DNA from: JADMIH01 sp036399775
Lineage (GTDB): Bacteria > Chloroflexota > Chloroflexia > QHBQ01 > JADMIH01
Length of the DNA stretch: 64,000 nt
Direction of reading: 5' to 3'
Assembly (NCBI GenBank): GCA_036399775.1
Contig: DASWMJ010000007.1
Span: forward strand, 21,914-85,913
In this document: one piece after another, positions 7,733-16,996 of the stretch
Numbering within the stretch: the first letter of the stretch is position 1
How the letters are laid out: every line of letters begins with the position of its first letter
Translations under genes and position numbers: made by a program
The notes under the pieces: generated by a model
Database searches by the model: none
The model's input: the letters and a program-made list of their open reading frames with translations, nothing else
Told to the model about the DNA's origin: nothing

Positions 7733-8938
7733 TCACTGGGCATGTACCCCTTCCGTAGTTGCGCCTTCGGGGCCGCCTACGCCGGTAGTGGCCCTGGTGG
7801 GAGGTTTATCGGTCTGTCCTTTGGCATCGTCTGCGTAGAGCCAGCAGCGTGCGGTCCGCTTGTCCGAAATCTTGAGAAGGCCCGGCTCTTCCGTGCGGCA
7901 AATATCCATGACGTAGGGGCAGCGTCCCGCGAAGCGGCACCCCGGCGGCAGGTTGCGCAGGGAGGGCACCGAGCCGGGGATGACGGCCAGCTTATCCTTG
8001 ACCTCACCCAGCACGGGTATCGAGGCGAGCAGGCCCTGGGTGTAGGGGTGCTTGGGCGACTCGAATAGCTCGTTTACGGGCGCTTCTTCGACCACCTTAC
8101 CCGCGTACATGACCGAAACGTTGTCGGCCAGTTCCGCGATGATGCCGAGGTCGTGGGTGATGAGCATGATGCCGGTGTTGAAACGGTCGCGCAGATCGCG
8201 CATAAGCTCAAGTATCTGCGCCTGGATGGTCACGTCGAGCGCAGTGGTCGGCTCGTCGGCGATGAGCAGCTCAGGCTCGCAGGAGAGAGCCATAGCGATC
8301 ATGACGCGCTGGCACATACCGCCCGACATTTCGTGCGGGTAGGAGTCGACGCGCGTCTTGGCGGAGGGGATGCCGACCATCGTGAGCAATTCGATGGCGC
8401 GCTGGCGGCCCTGCTGCTTGGTGTAGTTGCGGTGGATCATCAGGGCTTCCGAAATCTGGTCGCCCACGCGGAATACGGGGTTGAGGCAAGAGGTAGGCTG
8501 CTGGAATATCATCGAGACGCGATTGCCCCGGATGAAGCGCATCTCTTCTTCGCTCAAGGCTACCATGTCCAGGCCGCGCAAGCGCATTTCGCCTTCTACG
8601 ATCCTGCCGGGGTCGGCTATGAGGCGCATGATGCTCATGGAGGTAACGCTCTTGCCGCACCCGGACTCGCCCACGACACCCAGCGTCTCGCCCCGGTTGA
8701 GCCTCAGGCTCACGCCGTCCACGGCTTTCACTACTCCGTCCTCGGTGAAGAAGTAAGTCTTGAGGTTCTCGACTCTCAACAACTCTTCCGGGTTGTTCAT
8801 ATTATCCGGGTAGTCTTTTTCCAGGGGGTGGGTGCTACCGCCGGTCGCGCCCTTACGCTTGGCGCGCGGGTCTTCCCTGGCGGTCTTGGTTGGGGTATCG
8901 GTTCGCGTGTTCAGGGTATTGCTCCTTTCAGATACCAC
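7733..8938 (-). CDS. Oligopeptide/dipeptide ABC transporter ATP-binding protein (OppD/DppD type)
   Basis: Walker A GESGCGKSV, signature MSGGMCQRVMIAMAL, Walker B LLIADEPTTALD and the C-terminal oligo_HPY domain with GCRFAGRCPYVMDIC are present. The start is uncertain. The 401-residue frame opens with GTG at 8938, but an AAAGGAG ribosome site lies just inside it and points to an in-frame CTG at 8914. The conserved domain begins only at MNNPEELLRVENL (ATG 8800), which has no clear ribosome site. OppF also carries a long polar N-terminal extension, so a real extension is plausible. First gene of a two-gene operon. Confidence 0.9.
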   Translation of the reverse strand: MVSERSNTLNTRTDTPTKTAREDPRAKRKGATGGSTHPLEKDYPDNMNNPEELLRVENLKTYFFTEDGVVKAVDGVSLRLNRGETLGVVGESGCGKSVTSMSIMRLIADPGRIVEGEMRLRGLDMVALSEEEMRFIRGNRVSMIFQQPTSCLNPVFRVGDQISEALMIHRNYTKQQGRQRAIELLTMVGIPSAKTRVDSYPHEMSGGMCQRVMIAMALSCEPELLIADEPTTALDVTIQAQILELMRDLRDRFNTGIMLITHDLGIIAELADNVSVMYAGKVVEEAPVNELFESPKHPYTQGLLASIPVLGEVKDKLAVIPGSVPSLRNLPPGCRFAGRCPYVMDICRTEEPGLLKISDKRTARCWLYADDAKGQTDKPPTRATTGVGGPEGATTEGVHAQ

Positions 8939-9591
8939 TTAGCATCGGTTATGGCTATCAGCAAGGTGCCCGAAGAAAATAAGCTGCTTCGCCCGCACCC
9001 GGAATTTAAATCTCGGAGATAAGCCTCTAGCCCAGGGGCCGCATAGATACCTGACGATTCGCGCTTTTTATGGTTGTTTCTTCCGATGTTGCTTGTTGGA
9101 TAGAGCCGTTATAGCGATGTCTTGTAACAGCTAGCCCTCTAATTGTCATACCTGGCAGTATCGTATCGGGCTTCTTGAGTGAGTGGGTTGTGCTTCCGGT
9201 ATAGGCCTACCCTAGCTCGCTAACGGTTCATGCCTTCAGCATCGTTACGCGCACGCCAGGGTGCAAGTGAGAATTATTTCACAGTTTAGCAAAAAGCATA
9301 CGCTATGTCAACAGTACAGAGGCACGTATTATAGCCTCTGCATAATGAGTGCCATCGGTGATGAGGGGCCAGGGGTCAGGGATTAGGGAACAGTGGCAAC
9401 CCTCCAGTAGCCAGGCATAACCCTCCCAGGCCGCAGCTTTCCCTTGTGTATTCTTTACACACGATCAGGAGACAAACGGTTCAATTATCCGGCCTGATTA
9501 CTGGCTTCTACCATCAATACACCTGCTATCGGTTGCTGGTTCCGCTTAGACGCTGAAACGACACCAAGCGTGTGTGCCGCGATCTCGAGCC
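8939..9591. other. 653-base intergenic region without a recognisable gene
   Basis: No coding frame with a ribosome site and no recognisable RNA gene on either strand. It holds an AGGGGTC-type heptamer tract at 9363-9391. It must contain the oppD promoter (read leftward) and the PucR gene's downstream end, but no -35/-10 pair stands out. Confidence 0.6.
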
Positions 9592-10758
9592 TCAGTCCCC
9601 GACCAGGGGTAAAGCCCTGAGAGCAAGCTCGATAGCGAGATGTACGTTTGGATCCTTCAGGTCGGCTTCGAGAATTTCGGCGGCGCGGTCCAGGCGGTAG
9701 GCCAGGGTGTTGCGGTGGACGTAGATTTCGGCGGCGGTCTCGCGCAGGCGGCCACCATGCTCTATGAAGGCCCGGAGCGTGGGTAGCAGGGGCGTTGCCG
9801 AGCGCGCATCATGCCGGAGCAGGGGGCCAAGAGTATCTTCGACAAAGGCCGCTACCTGTCCAGGGTGGTGGCGGTAGAGCAGCATGAGGAGGCGGTCAGC
9901 TCCGATGGAGGCAAAGTGCGTGGGCCGTTGCGCGTGCAGTTTCGCGGATGCGAGGGCTGCCAGGCGCGCTTCCTCCCACGCCTCCGGCGCTTGCGCCAGG
10001 GGCCGCTCCGTGCTGATGCCGCACGCCAATCGCATGCCGTTCAGCGCCGAGTATAGATTTGACTCCGTCCCTTGAGCCAGCAGGACCGCGACTCCTTCAT
10101 CAATGGGGCGGGCTAAGAAAGTAGCGTCCTGCCTGGCGCTAAGGCTGTTTATCCGGGCTGCTGCGTTGTAGCTTGTCTCGCTTCGCTCTTCAAGATTGGC
10201 TATATTGTCGTCAGATGGTATGAGGTACGCGACGCTATAGTGGGAGGCCAGGGTGTAACCATGCCGCTTTGCATGGCTATGCGCTTCGGCTGCTGAAGAG
10301 AAGCGGCCCGCCAGCAACCTTTCTACCCAGGCGGTAGGGTCCTCCGGCGGTAGCATCTCGCGCCGGGCCTGGTGGAGCGCGCACTCCCGCATGATGGCCT
10401 GCTCGATGTCGTGCAGGGGCGCGTCAGGTGGCAGGCGTATAAGGGGGAGGCCCGTTTCATCCGACGCGCTTATGGCGGGGGCGTCTACCTCCCCGCGCAC
10501 GGCCACGCCTGATGCCTGGAGGGAGACTAATTGTCTGATTACACTAACGAGCGTGGTATCTAGGGGGGCCAAGTGCTCGACAGCGACCAGGGCAAATTCA
10601 CCGCCTTTCATCTGGGGGAGGGCCGGTGATAAGGGGCGAAACGACACCACCCAGGAGACGGGGTTAAGCAGATTAGCCCGCCCGGCCAGCACCTCCAGTG
10701 AGTCGAGTGGCCTGCCAGGGGAGATAAGATCGTGTACTGTCAGAACAGAATCAACCAT
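9592..10758 (-). CDS. PucR-family transcriptional regulator
   Basis: 388 residues. Residues 8-130 resemble the PucR N-terminal domain (LTVHDLISPGRPLDSLEVLAG ... GGEFALVAVEHL). A GGDEF-like middle domain follows. The C-terminal 60 residues are the PucR helix-turn-helix: LRAFIEHGGRLRETAAEIY, then VHRNTLAYRLDRAAEILEADL. Members regulate purine, amino-acid or polyamine use. The gene lies upstream of and on the same strand as oppD-oppF, 653 bases away, so control of the peptide transporter is possible but not shown. The start ATG is followed at once by the regulatory domain. Confidence 0.88.
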   Translation of the reverse strand: MVDSVLTVHDLISPGRPLDSLEVLAGRANLLNPVSWVVSFRPLSPALPQMKGGEFALVAVEHLAPLDTTLVSVIRQLVSLQASGVAVRGEVDAPAISASDETGLPLIRLPPDAPLHDIEQAIMRECALHQARREMLPPEDPTAWVERLLAGRFSSAAEAHSHAKRHGYTLASHYSVAYLIPSDDNIANLEERSETSYNAAARINSLSARQDATFLARPIDEGVAVLLAQGTESNLYSALNGMRLACGISTERPLAQAPEAWEEARLAALASAKLHAQRPTHFASIGADRLLMLLYRHHPGQVAAFVEDTLGPLLRHDARSATPLLPTLRAFIEHGGRLRETAAEIYVHRNTLAYRLDRAAEILEADLKDPNVHLAIELALRALPLVGD

Positions 10759-10762
10759 AGTA

Positions 10763-10853
10763 ATTTTGAATTTTGAGTTATGAATTTTGAATTGTGGTTT
10801 GCACGACGACTACATAATAACTCAAAACTCATAACTCAAAATTCAAATTCGTA
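10763..10853. repeat. Inverted repeat of TTTTGAGTTATGAA-type units
   Basis: Arms of about 30 bases at 10763-10795 and 10821-10853 share the core TTTGAATTTTGAGTTATGA with two or three differences. It fills the gap between the methyltransferase and the PucR gene. Confidence 0.85.
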
Positions 10854-10858
10854 AAGCT

Positions 10859-11695
10859 TCAGCCGCGCTGCATGACAGCGATCATGTGGGTTCCGCCGTC
10901 CAGGGCACCCGGTTCGCGGCAGTAATCAACTTCCCATTGGAGGAGGGCTTGCCACGTTACCGGGTCGCTCTCGATCTCGCGTAGCGCCTCTTCGTGGCGT
11001 ATCGAGAGGAAGTTTGAAGCGGAAGCAGCAACTATGGTGCCCGCGTGTCGCTTTAGCAGAGCTTCTAATTCGGACCACCTGTACATATGGCAGATGTGCC
11101 CTGAAACTGCCGCCTCACCGTACAGGTCGCCTGTGGTGTTGACCTGATTTACCAAGTCGAGGCCAATTTGGTGGCGAATGGCAAGGATTTCCGGCAGCAA
11201 AGCCCTGGCCGACCCTACCAGCGACATGACGCTCAACAGGAGGAACCCGCCCGGCTTCGTCACCCGCAGCATCTCACTTATGGCATCATCTGCGCGGTCG
11301 AAGACGTAGCTGAGAGGCCCGCCGTAGCAGACTACCGCGTCGTAACTTTCAGAGGGGAAGCGGGAGAGGTCAACCATGTCCAGCACTTCGCGGGTCACCA
11401 CACTTTGCTCGTGGCCTGCCTCCTGGACGTACCGGCGGTTCAGCTCTAGCTGGACGGGAGAAATATCGCCAACGGTTATTGTGGCCCCGAGCTTCGCAAG
11501 CTCTATGGTGAAGCGGCCCGGCCCCGCGCCCACCTCGAGTATGCGGTCCCCAGGCTTTATGTAACGCTCAAGATGCCATCTGTGGAGGTGGAAGCTGACC
11601 CTATCGGCGGGGCCTACGTCGAGCCTCTGCCATTCGCGCTCTCCCCATCGCTCGAAGTAGTCGCGGATGTAAGCCGGGTCGTATTTGGAAGTCAT
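10859..11695 (-). CDS. Class I SAM-dependent methyltransferase
   Basis: 278 residues. Motif I is ILEVGAGPGRFTIELAKLG at about 52-70 and is followed by the acidic ATITVGDISP strand end. YDAVVCYGGPLSYV is motif II and LRVTKPGGFLLLSVMS is motif III. The fold is the Methyltransf_11/25 type; the substrate is unknown. The gene starts 12 bases after the adaptor gene's stop, so it is probably the last gene of the GSDH/permease/HlyD operon, perhaps modifying a small molecule or an exported product. No membrane segment is seen. Confidence 0.85.
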   Translation of the reverse strand: MTSKYDPAYIRDYFERWGEREWQRLDVGPADRVSFHLHRWHLERYIKPGDRILEVGAGPGRFTIELAKLGATITVGDISPVQLELNRRYVQEAGHEQSVVTREVLDMVDLSRFPSESYDAVVCYGGPLSYVFDRADDAISEMLRVTKPGGFLLLSVMSLVGSARALLPEILAIRHQIGLDLVNQVNTTGDLYGEAAVSGHICHMYRWSELEALLKRHAGTIVAASASNFLSIRHEEALREIESDPVTWQALLQWEVDYCREPGALDGGTHMIAVMQRG

Positions 11696-11706
11696 ACGCT
11701 TGCCTG

Positions 11707-14142
11707 TTACCTGAGCGTGACAACCTGCCCCTCTTCGAGGCCGGAGACTACTTCGGTGTCTGTGGCGTTGGATAGGCCGGTCTCCACCTCTACTTTACGG
11801 GCCGTGCCGTCGCGCTCGGTGATTGTGACGTAATCGCGGGTGCCCACCGTCTCGAAGGCGCGATTGGGCAGGAGTAGCACGTCGTCCTTGCGCTGGGCAG
11901 TGATGTCCACGTTGGAGGCCATACCTTCGCGGGCGGTTACGCCTTCGGTGGTAGTGAAGCTGATGGTCGCCTGGTAGACGGTGCTGCCCTGCTTGAGGGT
12001 CGCGCCTGGTGCTAGGGACTCGATCTTGCCGGGCATCTTCACGCCTGGGTAGGCGTCGAGGGTGACGGTGACGACCTGTCCGGGGCTGACGCGGCCTACG
12101 TCTATCTCGTCTATATCCGCCTTGATACGCAGCGATGTAGTGTCAGCGACAGTGGCGACCTGTTGCAGCCCCGCTACCGTCTCGCCAACTTCCAGGTCGA
12201 GGGCGAGCACCGTGCCGTCAATGGGCGAGGCAAGCTGGGCATCGGCCACCTGGGCGCTGGCGTTGTCCACCGAAATCTGCGCCAGGTTGATCTGCTGCTC
12301 AAGGATAGCTATGTCGGTGGTAGTGGGGCCTGCCTGCACCTTGTCGAGCGCGGCCTGGGCGGAGTCCACCCGCGATTGCGCTTCGTTTATCTCCTCCTGG
12401 GTAGCGCCCTTCTTCACCTTGTCGAGGTTCGCCCGCGCCTGGACCACGCCCTCCTCGGCCTCGCGCAACTCTTCGGCTGTGGGGCCTGCCTTGAGTTTGT
12501 TGAGCGCCTGCTGAGCCTTGTCTACGTCGGCCTGGGCAGCAGCAATGTCATTTGGAGTGCCGCCCGCCTTGAGGGCATTGAGGCTGGCCTGGGCGCGGTC
12601 CACTTCGGCCTGGGCAGAAGCCACGTCGTTGGGGGTGCCGCCCGCCTTGAGAGCATCCAGCCTCGATTGCGCCTGGTCAACCCCTGCCTGCGCCGCTGTT
12701 ACGTCTTCGGGGCGCGGCCCGGCCTTTACCTGGTTCAGCTTCGCTACCGCAGCATCAACCCCTGCCTGCGCGACATCTATATCCTGCTGCGTGGGGCCTG
12801 CTTTCAGCTTGTCGAGGGCGGCCTGCGCCTCGTCTACCTGCGCGTTGGCCGAGTTTAGCTGGGCTATCTCGTTCTGTTTGGCCGTCTCGTAATTGAGCCG
12901 GGCCTGCTCAAGCCTGCCCTGCGCGTCCTGCACGTCGCGGAACGCCTTTTCCTCGGCTTGCTTCTGGTCGTTGGTGAGGTCCTTGGGGTCGGTGTTGTCG
13001 TTCTCATCTTTGATTTTGCCGTAGGCATCTTGCGCGTTTTGGAGGGCGTTGCTGGCCTGCTCCATGCTGATGCGCGCCTGCTCCTTGCTGTTGCCCGCGG
13101 TGGCGGCTACCTGGTCGCGGTTGGCCTTCGCCTGGTCCACCCTGGACTGCGCGGCGGCTATATCCTGCGCGGTAGCCGGGGCCTTGACTTTGTTGAGGTT
13201 GGCAATCGCCTGGTCCACACCAGTCTGTGCGGCGGCGATCTCCTCTGGGGTGGCACCAGCCTTGAGCGCGTCGAGCCTGGCTTTGGCCTCGCGCACCTGG
13301 GCCTCGGCCTGGGCTATATCTTGCGGTGTGGCTGGCTGCTTGACCGCTGCTAACCTGGCCTTCGCTTGATTCAGCGTGGCCTCGGCCTGGGCTATCTGCT
13401 CAGGCGTGGCGGGCTGCTTGGCCGCTTCGAGTTTAGCCTTCGCCTGGCGCAACGTGGCTTCCGCCTGGGCTATATCTTCAGGGGTTGCGCCCTTCTTGAC
13501 CGCGTCGAGCCTGGCCTGCGCCTGGTTTAGCTGCGCCTGGGCTGCGGCTATGTCCTCCGCACGGCCCCCGGCTCGCGTCTGGTTGAGGCGGGCGATGGAC
13601 GCGTTGAGGTCGGCGGTGGCGGCGGCTATGTCTTCGGGCTGTGCGCCCTCCTTCGCCTGTTGGAGCTTGAGCTTGCTGATCTCTAGCTGCGTCTTCGCCT
13701 CGCTGAGCTGCCTCTGCAAAGTAGCGGTGTCCAGTTCAGCGAGCACGTCGCCCGCCTTCACGGTGTCGCCCTCTTTGACGAGCACCTTCTCCACGCGCCC
13801 CGACGCCTTGAACGAGAGCTTGGCGCTCCGCTCGGCTTCCAGCTTGCCGGTGGTCTCTACGGTAGAGATGATCGTGCCCCGCCGCACGGTAGCGGTGGGC
13901 GCGCTTTTGGCCGGCCTGAAAAAGTACCAGCCCGTGCCTGCCGCCACCACAATGAGCAACACGATAGGGATAGCCAGCCGCCAGCGTGACCGCTTGTGGG
14001 TCAACATGGGCATATCTTCGACGGTAACGGGAGGGTTGGGTATGATGGGTGCCGCTACCAGCGTGTCATCATCGGCATGGTCCGCGCCGTTCGTGTTTCC
14101 TTCGTTTAGGGTAGTGATTGGTTTCTTGAGGGTATCTGCCAT
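11707..14142 (-). CDS. Very long HlyD/MacA-like membrane-fusion adaptor with 7+7 helical repeats
   Basis: 811 residues, about twice a usual MacA. A cytoplasmic tail is followed by one membrane segment (WRLAIPIVLLIVVAAGTGWYF, about 54-74), a first lipoyl half (GRVEKVLVKEGDTVKAGDVLAEL, 115-137), then seven consecutive 26-residue units (166-347) with the pattern G-x-T-P-E-D-I-A-x-A. An irregular tip follows (348-448), then seven more 26-residue units (449-630), the second lipoyl half (ASPIDGTVLALDLEVGETV), and the beta-barrel and membrane-proximal domains. The symmetry implies an antiparallel helical hairpin with a very long reach. In the same operon as a MacB/FtsX-type permease. The partner ATPase is not in the window. 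Confidence 0.88.
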   Translation of the reverse strand: MADTLKKPITTLNEGNTNGADHADDDTLVAAPIIPNPPVTVEDMPMLTHKRSRWRLAIPIVLLIVVAAGTGWYFFRPAKSAPTATVRRGTIISTVETTGKLEAERSAKLSFKASGRVEKVLVKEGDTVKAGDVLAELDTATLQRQLSEAKTQLEISKLKLQQAKEGAQPEDIAAATADLNASIARLNQTRAGGRAEDIAAAQAQLNQAQARLDAVKKGATPEDIAQAEATLRQAKAKLEAAKQPATPEQIAQAEATLNQAKARLAAVKQPATPQDIAQAEAQVREAKARLDALKAGATPEEIAAAQTGVDQAIANLNKVKAPATAQDIAAAQSRVDQAKANRDQVAATAGNSKEQARISMEQASNALQNAQDAYGKIKDENDNTDPKDLTNDQKQAEEKAFRDVQDAQGRLEQARLNYETAKQNEIAQLNSANAQVDEAQAALDKLKAGPTQQDIDVAQAGVDAAVAKLNQVKAGPRPEDVTAAQAGVDQAQSRLDALKAGGTPNDVASAQAEVDRAQASLNALKAGGTPNDIAAAQADVDKAQQALNKLKAGPTAEELREAEEGVVQARANLDKVKKGATQEEINEAQSRVDSAQAALDKVQAGPTTTDIAILEQQINLAQISVDNASAQVADAQLASPIDGTVLALDLEVGETVAGLQQVATVADTTSLRIKADIDEIDVGRVSPGQVVTVTLDAYPGVKMPGKIESLAPGATLKQGSTVYQATISFTTTEGVTAREGMASNVDITAQRKDDVLLLPNRAFETVGTRDYVTITERDGTARKVEVETGLSNATDTEVVSGLEEGQVVTLR
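12253..13647 (-). repeat. Two blocks of seven 78-bp coding repeats inside the adaptor gene
   Basis: Block A at 13102-13647 and block B at 12253-12798 each contain seven in-frame 78-bp units without indels. They are separated by the 303-bp tip region. Units within block B are more alike (AGGTPNDV and AGGTPNDI are adjacent), suggesting recent tandem duplication. Confidence 0.88.
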
Positions 14143-14189
14143 CTGTTTTGCCCGCTTTTCTTTCTACACAACGCACATTGTGATTAATT

Positions 14190-14202
14190 ATACATGTTGT
14201 AT
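14190..14202. promoter_or_regulatory. Possible operator upstream of the adaptor gene
   Basis: ATACA-TGT-TGTAT is a perfect 5-bp inverted repeat 48 bases before the adaptor ATG, in an AT-rich stretch that is a natural place for its promoter. No regulator is assigned. Confidence 0.3.
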
Positions 14203-14284
14203 GCAAGGTTTAGGTAATTACCTGTTATGCAGCCAGGGTGGATGCAAAGTCGGATTTATGCCTAACGTAAGCGGCGTCTCTAGC

Positions 14285-14413
14285 CCTTGTCATTCTGAGC
14301 GTAGCGAAGAATCTCGTCCCTCGCGCATTCTCTTGCCTTTAGTCTCTCGTCTCTACTCTACGCCACTTGATATGCGAGGGACGAGATTCTTCGCTGCGCT
14401 CAGAATGACAAGG
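14285..14413. repeat. Long palindromic repeat (TCATTCTGAGCG family)
   Basis: About 40-base arms beginning CCTTGTCATTCTGAGCG and ending with the complement CAGAATGACAAGG. It is the main content of the 500-base gap (14143-14642) between adaptor and permease. The rest of that gap holds two short hairpins of the GCCCCCttcGGGGGC type (14467-14481 and near 14538-14552) and a heptamer array at 14607-14645. Confidence 0.9.
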
Positions 14414-14606
14414 ATGGTGGGGGTGGTGTTCCCTCATCATTCCGACTTTGCAACAACCTTTCTTTCGCCCCCTTCGGGGGCTTGATGAATAAACAATATA
14501 GCTTTCCCCAGGCTCACGCCAGGGGCTACTATCTTTCGCCCCTTTCAGGGGCTGTTTTGTTGAGGCGAGCAATTTGTCCACAGGCTTGCTTTGCTCCCTA
14601 CAAGTT

Positions 14607-14645
14607 CTGACCCCTGACCCCTGACCCCTGACCCCTCGCCCCTCA
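14607..14645 (-). repeat. Heptamer repeat (TGACCCC, i.e. GGGGTCA on the minus strand)
   Basis: Five units end exactly at the stop codon of the permease gene, the same gene-end position seen for asnB and other genes in the window. Confidence 0.85.
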
Positions 14646-16991
14646 CTCGTACCTCAACGCATGGCTCACCTTCAGGCGGGCGGCACCGAGGGCGGGGCCA
14701 ACGCTGGCTACCATCGTCAGCAGGATTGTGAAGACGAGGGCATTCAGCACCATGCCGGCGGGGAAGACGAAATCCAGGGGGAAGAGGACGGTGCTCATCA
14801 GCCACACTAGCAGGAGGGCAAGCGGGTATCCGAGCGCGATGCCGAGGATGAAGCCCGCGCCTCCCATCATCAGGGCCTCGGTCATGAAGACCTGTATCAG
14901 GTGGGAGTTGCGCCCTCCTAGCGAGCGCATGATACCTATCTCGCGGCGGCGCTCGAGGACGTTGAGGGTGAGGGTGTTGGCGATGCCGATGCCGCCGATT
15001 GTGCCTACTATCACGGTCATCGCGTAGAGCAGGATGCTAAGTATCTTGCTGGCTTCCAGGCTGCTCTCCTTGTCGGCGTAGGCGGCTAACATGCCTGGGG
15101 AGAGGGTATGGTACTTCCGCTCAAGGCGGGCAAGGGTCTGCTCCACGTATGGCCCGTCCGACCTGTCGAAACGCACGGCGAAGAAGTCGGCAGCCCCCAA
15201 TCGATTCATCAGGCGGGCGGCGGTGTCAACGGGCACGAATACTTTGCCTCTCGCCGACGATTGCAGACCCTGGGCGTTATCGTTCACCAGCCCGACTATC
15301 GTCAGCCAGGCGTTCTCTCCCCCCACGCGCAGTTCCATCCTGTCGCCCAACTGATAGTTGCGCGATTCGGCGAAGCGCGAAGATATTACCGCTACATCCG
15401 GCTCGGCGTCGGTGTACCAGCGCCCCTTCACCATAGGATAGCGGTAGAGGGTGGTACCGGCGGGGATGCCCCACATCGTTACGCGCAGGTCGTCCACCGC
15501 CGCAGATGTGGACGCCCACGCCTCCACTTCCACCACTTCGGGCATGGAGCGCAGGGTGTTGGCGAAGCCACTCCCCACAGGCTCGTTGAACCACACCCAC
15601 GCATCGGAGGCGTAGACGTTGTAGGCGCTCTCGATGGAGGCGTTTACCGAGTCGGAAGTGCTCTGGGCGGCGAGGAAGGCGGCGGCTGCCAGCCCTATGG
15701 CTCCGACCGTCACCACATTGCGTCCCTTGCGGCGGGCGAGGTTACGCACCGACATGGCAGGCACGCGCGGCAGTTGGCTCAGCCGCTGCACGATGCGGTC
15801 TAGCCAGCCGCGCCCGTAGGTGGCGCTGATGCCGTAGTTGTCGAGGGCCTGGCGGACAGTGATGGCGGTGCCGCGCCAGGCGGGTAGGAAGGCCGCCAGC
15901 GTGGTCACGCCCACGCCCACCGCGACGCCCTGCAATATATCTAACGGGTCAACGGCGATGCCCTGGATGGTCAGGTTGAAGAGGTTGCCCAGGTAGAGGA
16001 GGAGGGCATAGCCGCCGAACACGCCCAGGATGAGGCCCAGGCCGGTGCCCACCACGCCGTAGACGATGCCCGCTATGACGTAGATGCTTATCACCTTGCC
16101 GCTGCTCGCCCCGATAGCCTTCATCGCGCCTATCTCGCTCATCTGCTCGGAGATAACTGCGGCCAGGGTGTTCGCCACCAGGAAGGATGAGATGACGAGG
16201 CCCACGATTGAGAAGACCGTCATGAGGGTAACGAGCGCGTCTAGCTGGCGCTTGCCCACGTAATCTTCGGGGTTACGCTCCCAGTATGAGCCGTAACTGA
16301 CGTTGCGCTTGGCGAAGGCGCGCTCTATCTCCTCTTTGGTGTCGGTACGCACGCCGGGCGAGAAGTCCTTGAGGCGCACAAGTAGCTGGTTGTCGCCGTC
16401 CTGCTCGTACATTTTATGCACTTCGGTGTTGAGCGTGTAGCCTACTGATGTGCCTATGATGCTGGCCGAGGGATAGGAAGGAGATTTTGCGAAGCCCACT
16501 ACGCGCAGGTGGCGCGACTCGTTGCCCGGCCCCGCGCGGTAGACCACCTCATCGCCTATCTGCACGGGCGCGACATCACGCACCGACGCCTCCAATACCA
16601 CCTCTCCGCGCCTGGGCCAATGACCTTCTACCAGGTCTATGCGGTTCACGCGCATGCTGTCGAAGTCTTTGATACCGTTGAAGAGGATGTCGCGCCATGC
16701 GCCCGTAGCGTACCACTTCGTGAAGTATTGGGCGCGCAATTCGCTCGTTTCTACGTTAGGCACCTGGTTTACGGCAGCCATCAGATTATCGGGCGAGATG
16801 CCCACCCACCAGCGCATGTCCTGTTGAGAATTGTTGTTGTAGGCGGATGCCTGGGCGGCGGTCATGTTCTTGGAGGTGGAGGTGATGGCGACGATGCCCG
16901 CCACGCCGATGATGATGCCGATGATGGTCAGGAATGATCTCAGGCGGCGTCGTGTGAGGTCTCGGTAGGCTTTGCGAAGAGAGATGAACAT
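14643..16991 (-). CDS. ABC transporter permease with two FtsX domains (MacB/LolC-like)
   Basis: 782 residues. The start MFISLRKAYRDLTRRRLRSFLTIIGIIIGVAGIVAI is the classic MacB_PCD N-terminus. A periplasmic loop is followed by a first FtsX core (TLMTVFSIVGLVISSFLVANTL ... EIGAMKAIGAS) near 260-390. A second N-terminal half follows (SVRNLARRKGRNVVTVGAIGLA), then another extracytoplasmic domain and a second FtsX core (TVIVGTIGGIGIANTLTLNVLERRREIGIMRSLGG). About eight to ten membrane helices are expected. The gene starts five bases after the GSDH-SLH stop. Such proteins transmit ATPase force to extracytoplasmic partners; none of the neighbouring genes supplies the ATPase. Confidence 0.9.
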   Translation of the reverse strand: MFISLRKAYRDLTRRRLRSFLTIIGIIIGVAGIVAITSTSKNMTAAQASAYNNNSQQDMRWWVGISPDNLMAAVNQVPNVETSELRAQYFTKWYATGAWRDILFNGIKDFDSMRVNRIDLVEGHWPRRGEVVLEASVRDVAPVQIGDEVVYRAGPGNESRHLRVVGFAKSPSYPSASIIGTSVGYTLNTEVHKMYEQDGDNQLLVRLKDFSPGVRTDTKEEIERAFAKRNVSYGSYWERNPEDYVGKRQLDALVTLMTVFSIVGLVISSFLVANTLAAVISEQMSEIGAMKAIGASSGKVISIYVIAGIVYGVVGTGLGLILGVFGGYALLLYLGNLFNLTIQGIAVDPLDILQGVAVGVGVTTLAAFLPAWRGTAITVRQALDNYGISATYGRGWLDRIVQRLSQLPRVPAMSVRNLARRKGRNVVTVGAIGLAAAAFLAAQSTSDSVNASIESAYNVYASDAWVWFNEPVGSGFANTLRSMPEVVEVEAWASTSAAVDDLRVTMWGIPAGTTLYRYPMVKGRWYTDAEPDVAVISSRFAESRNYQLGDRMELRVGGENAWLTIVGLVNDNAQGLQSSARGKVFVPVDTAARLMNRLGAADFFAVRFDRSDGPYVEQTLARLERKYHTLSPGMLAAYADKESSLEASKILSILLYAMTVIVGTIGGIGIANTLTLNVLERRREIGIMRSLGGRNSHLIQVFMTEALMMGGAGFILGIALGYPLALLLVWLMSTVLFPLDFVFPAGMVLNALVFTILLTMVASVGPALGAARLKVSHALRYE

Positions 16992-16996
16992 GAGAA

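Noticed and set aside
8939..9591. Riboswitch or tRNA in the long gap before oppD
   Set aside because: Short GC hairpins exist, but no conserved riboswitch core or cloverleaf could be built on either strand.
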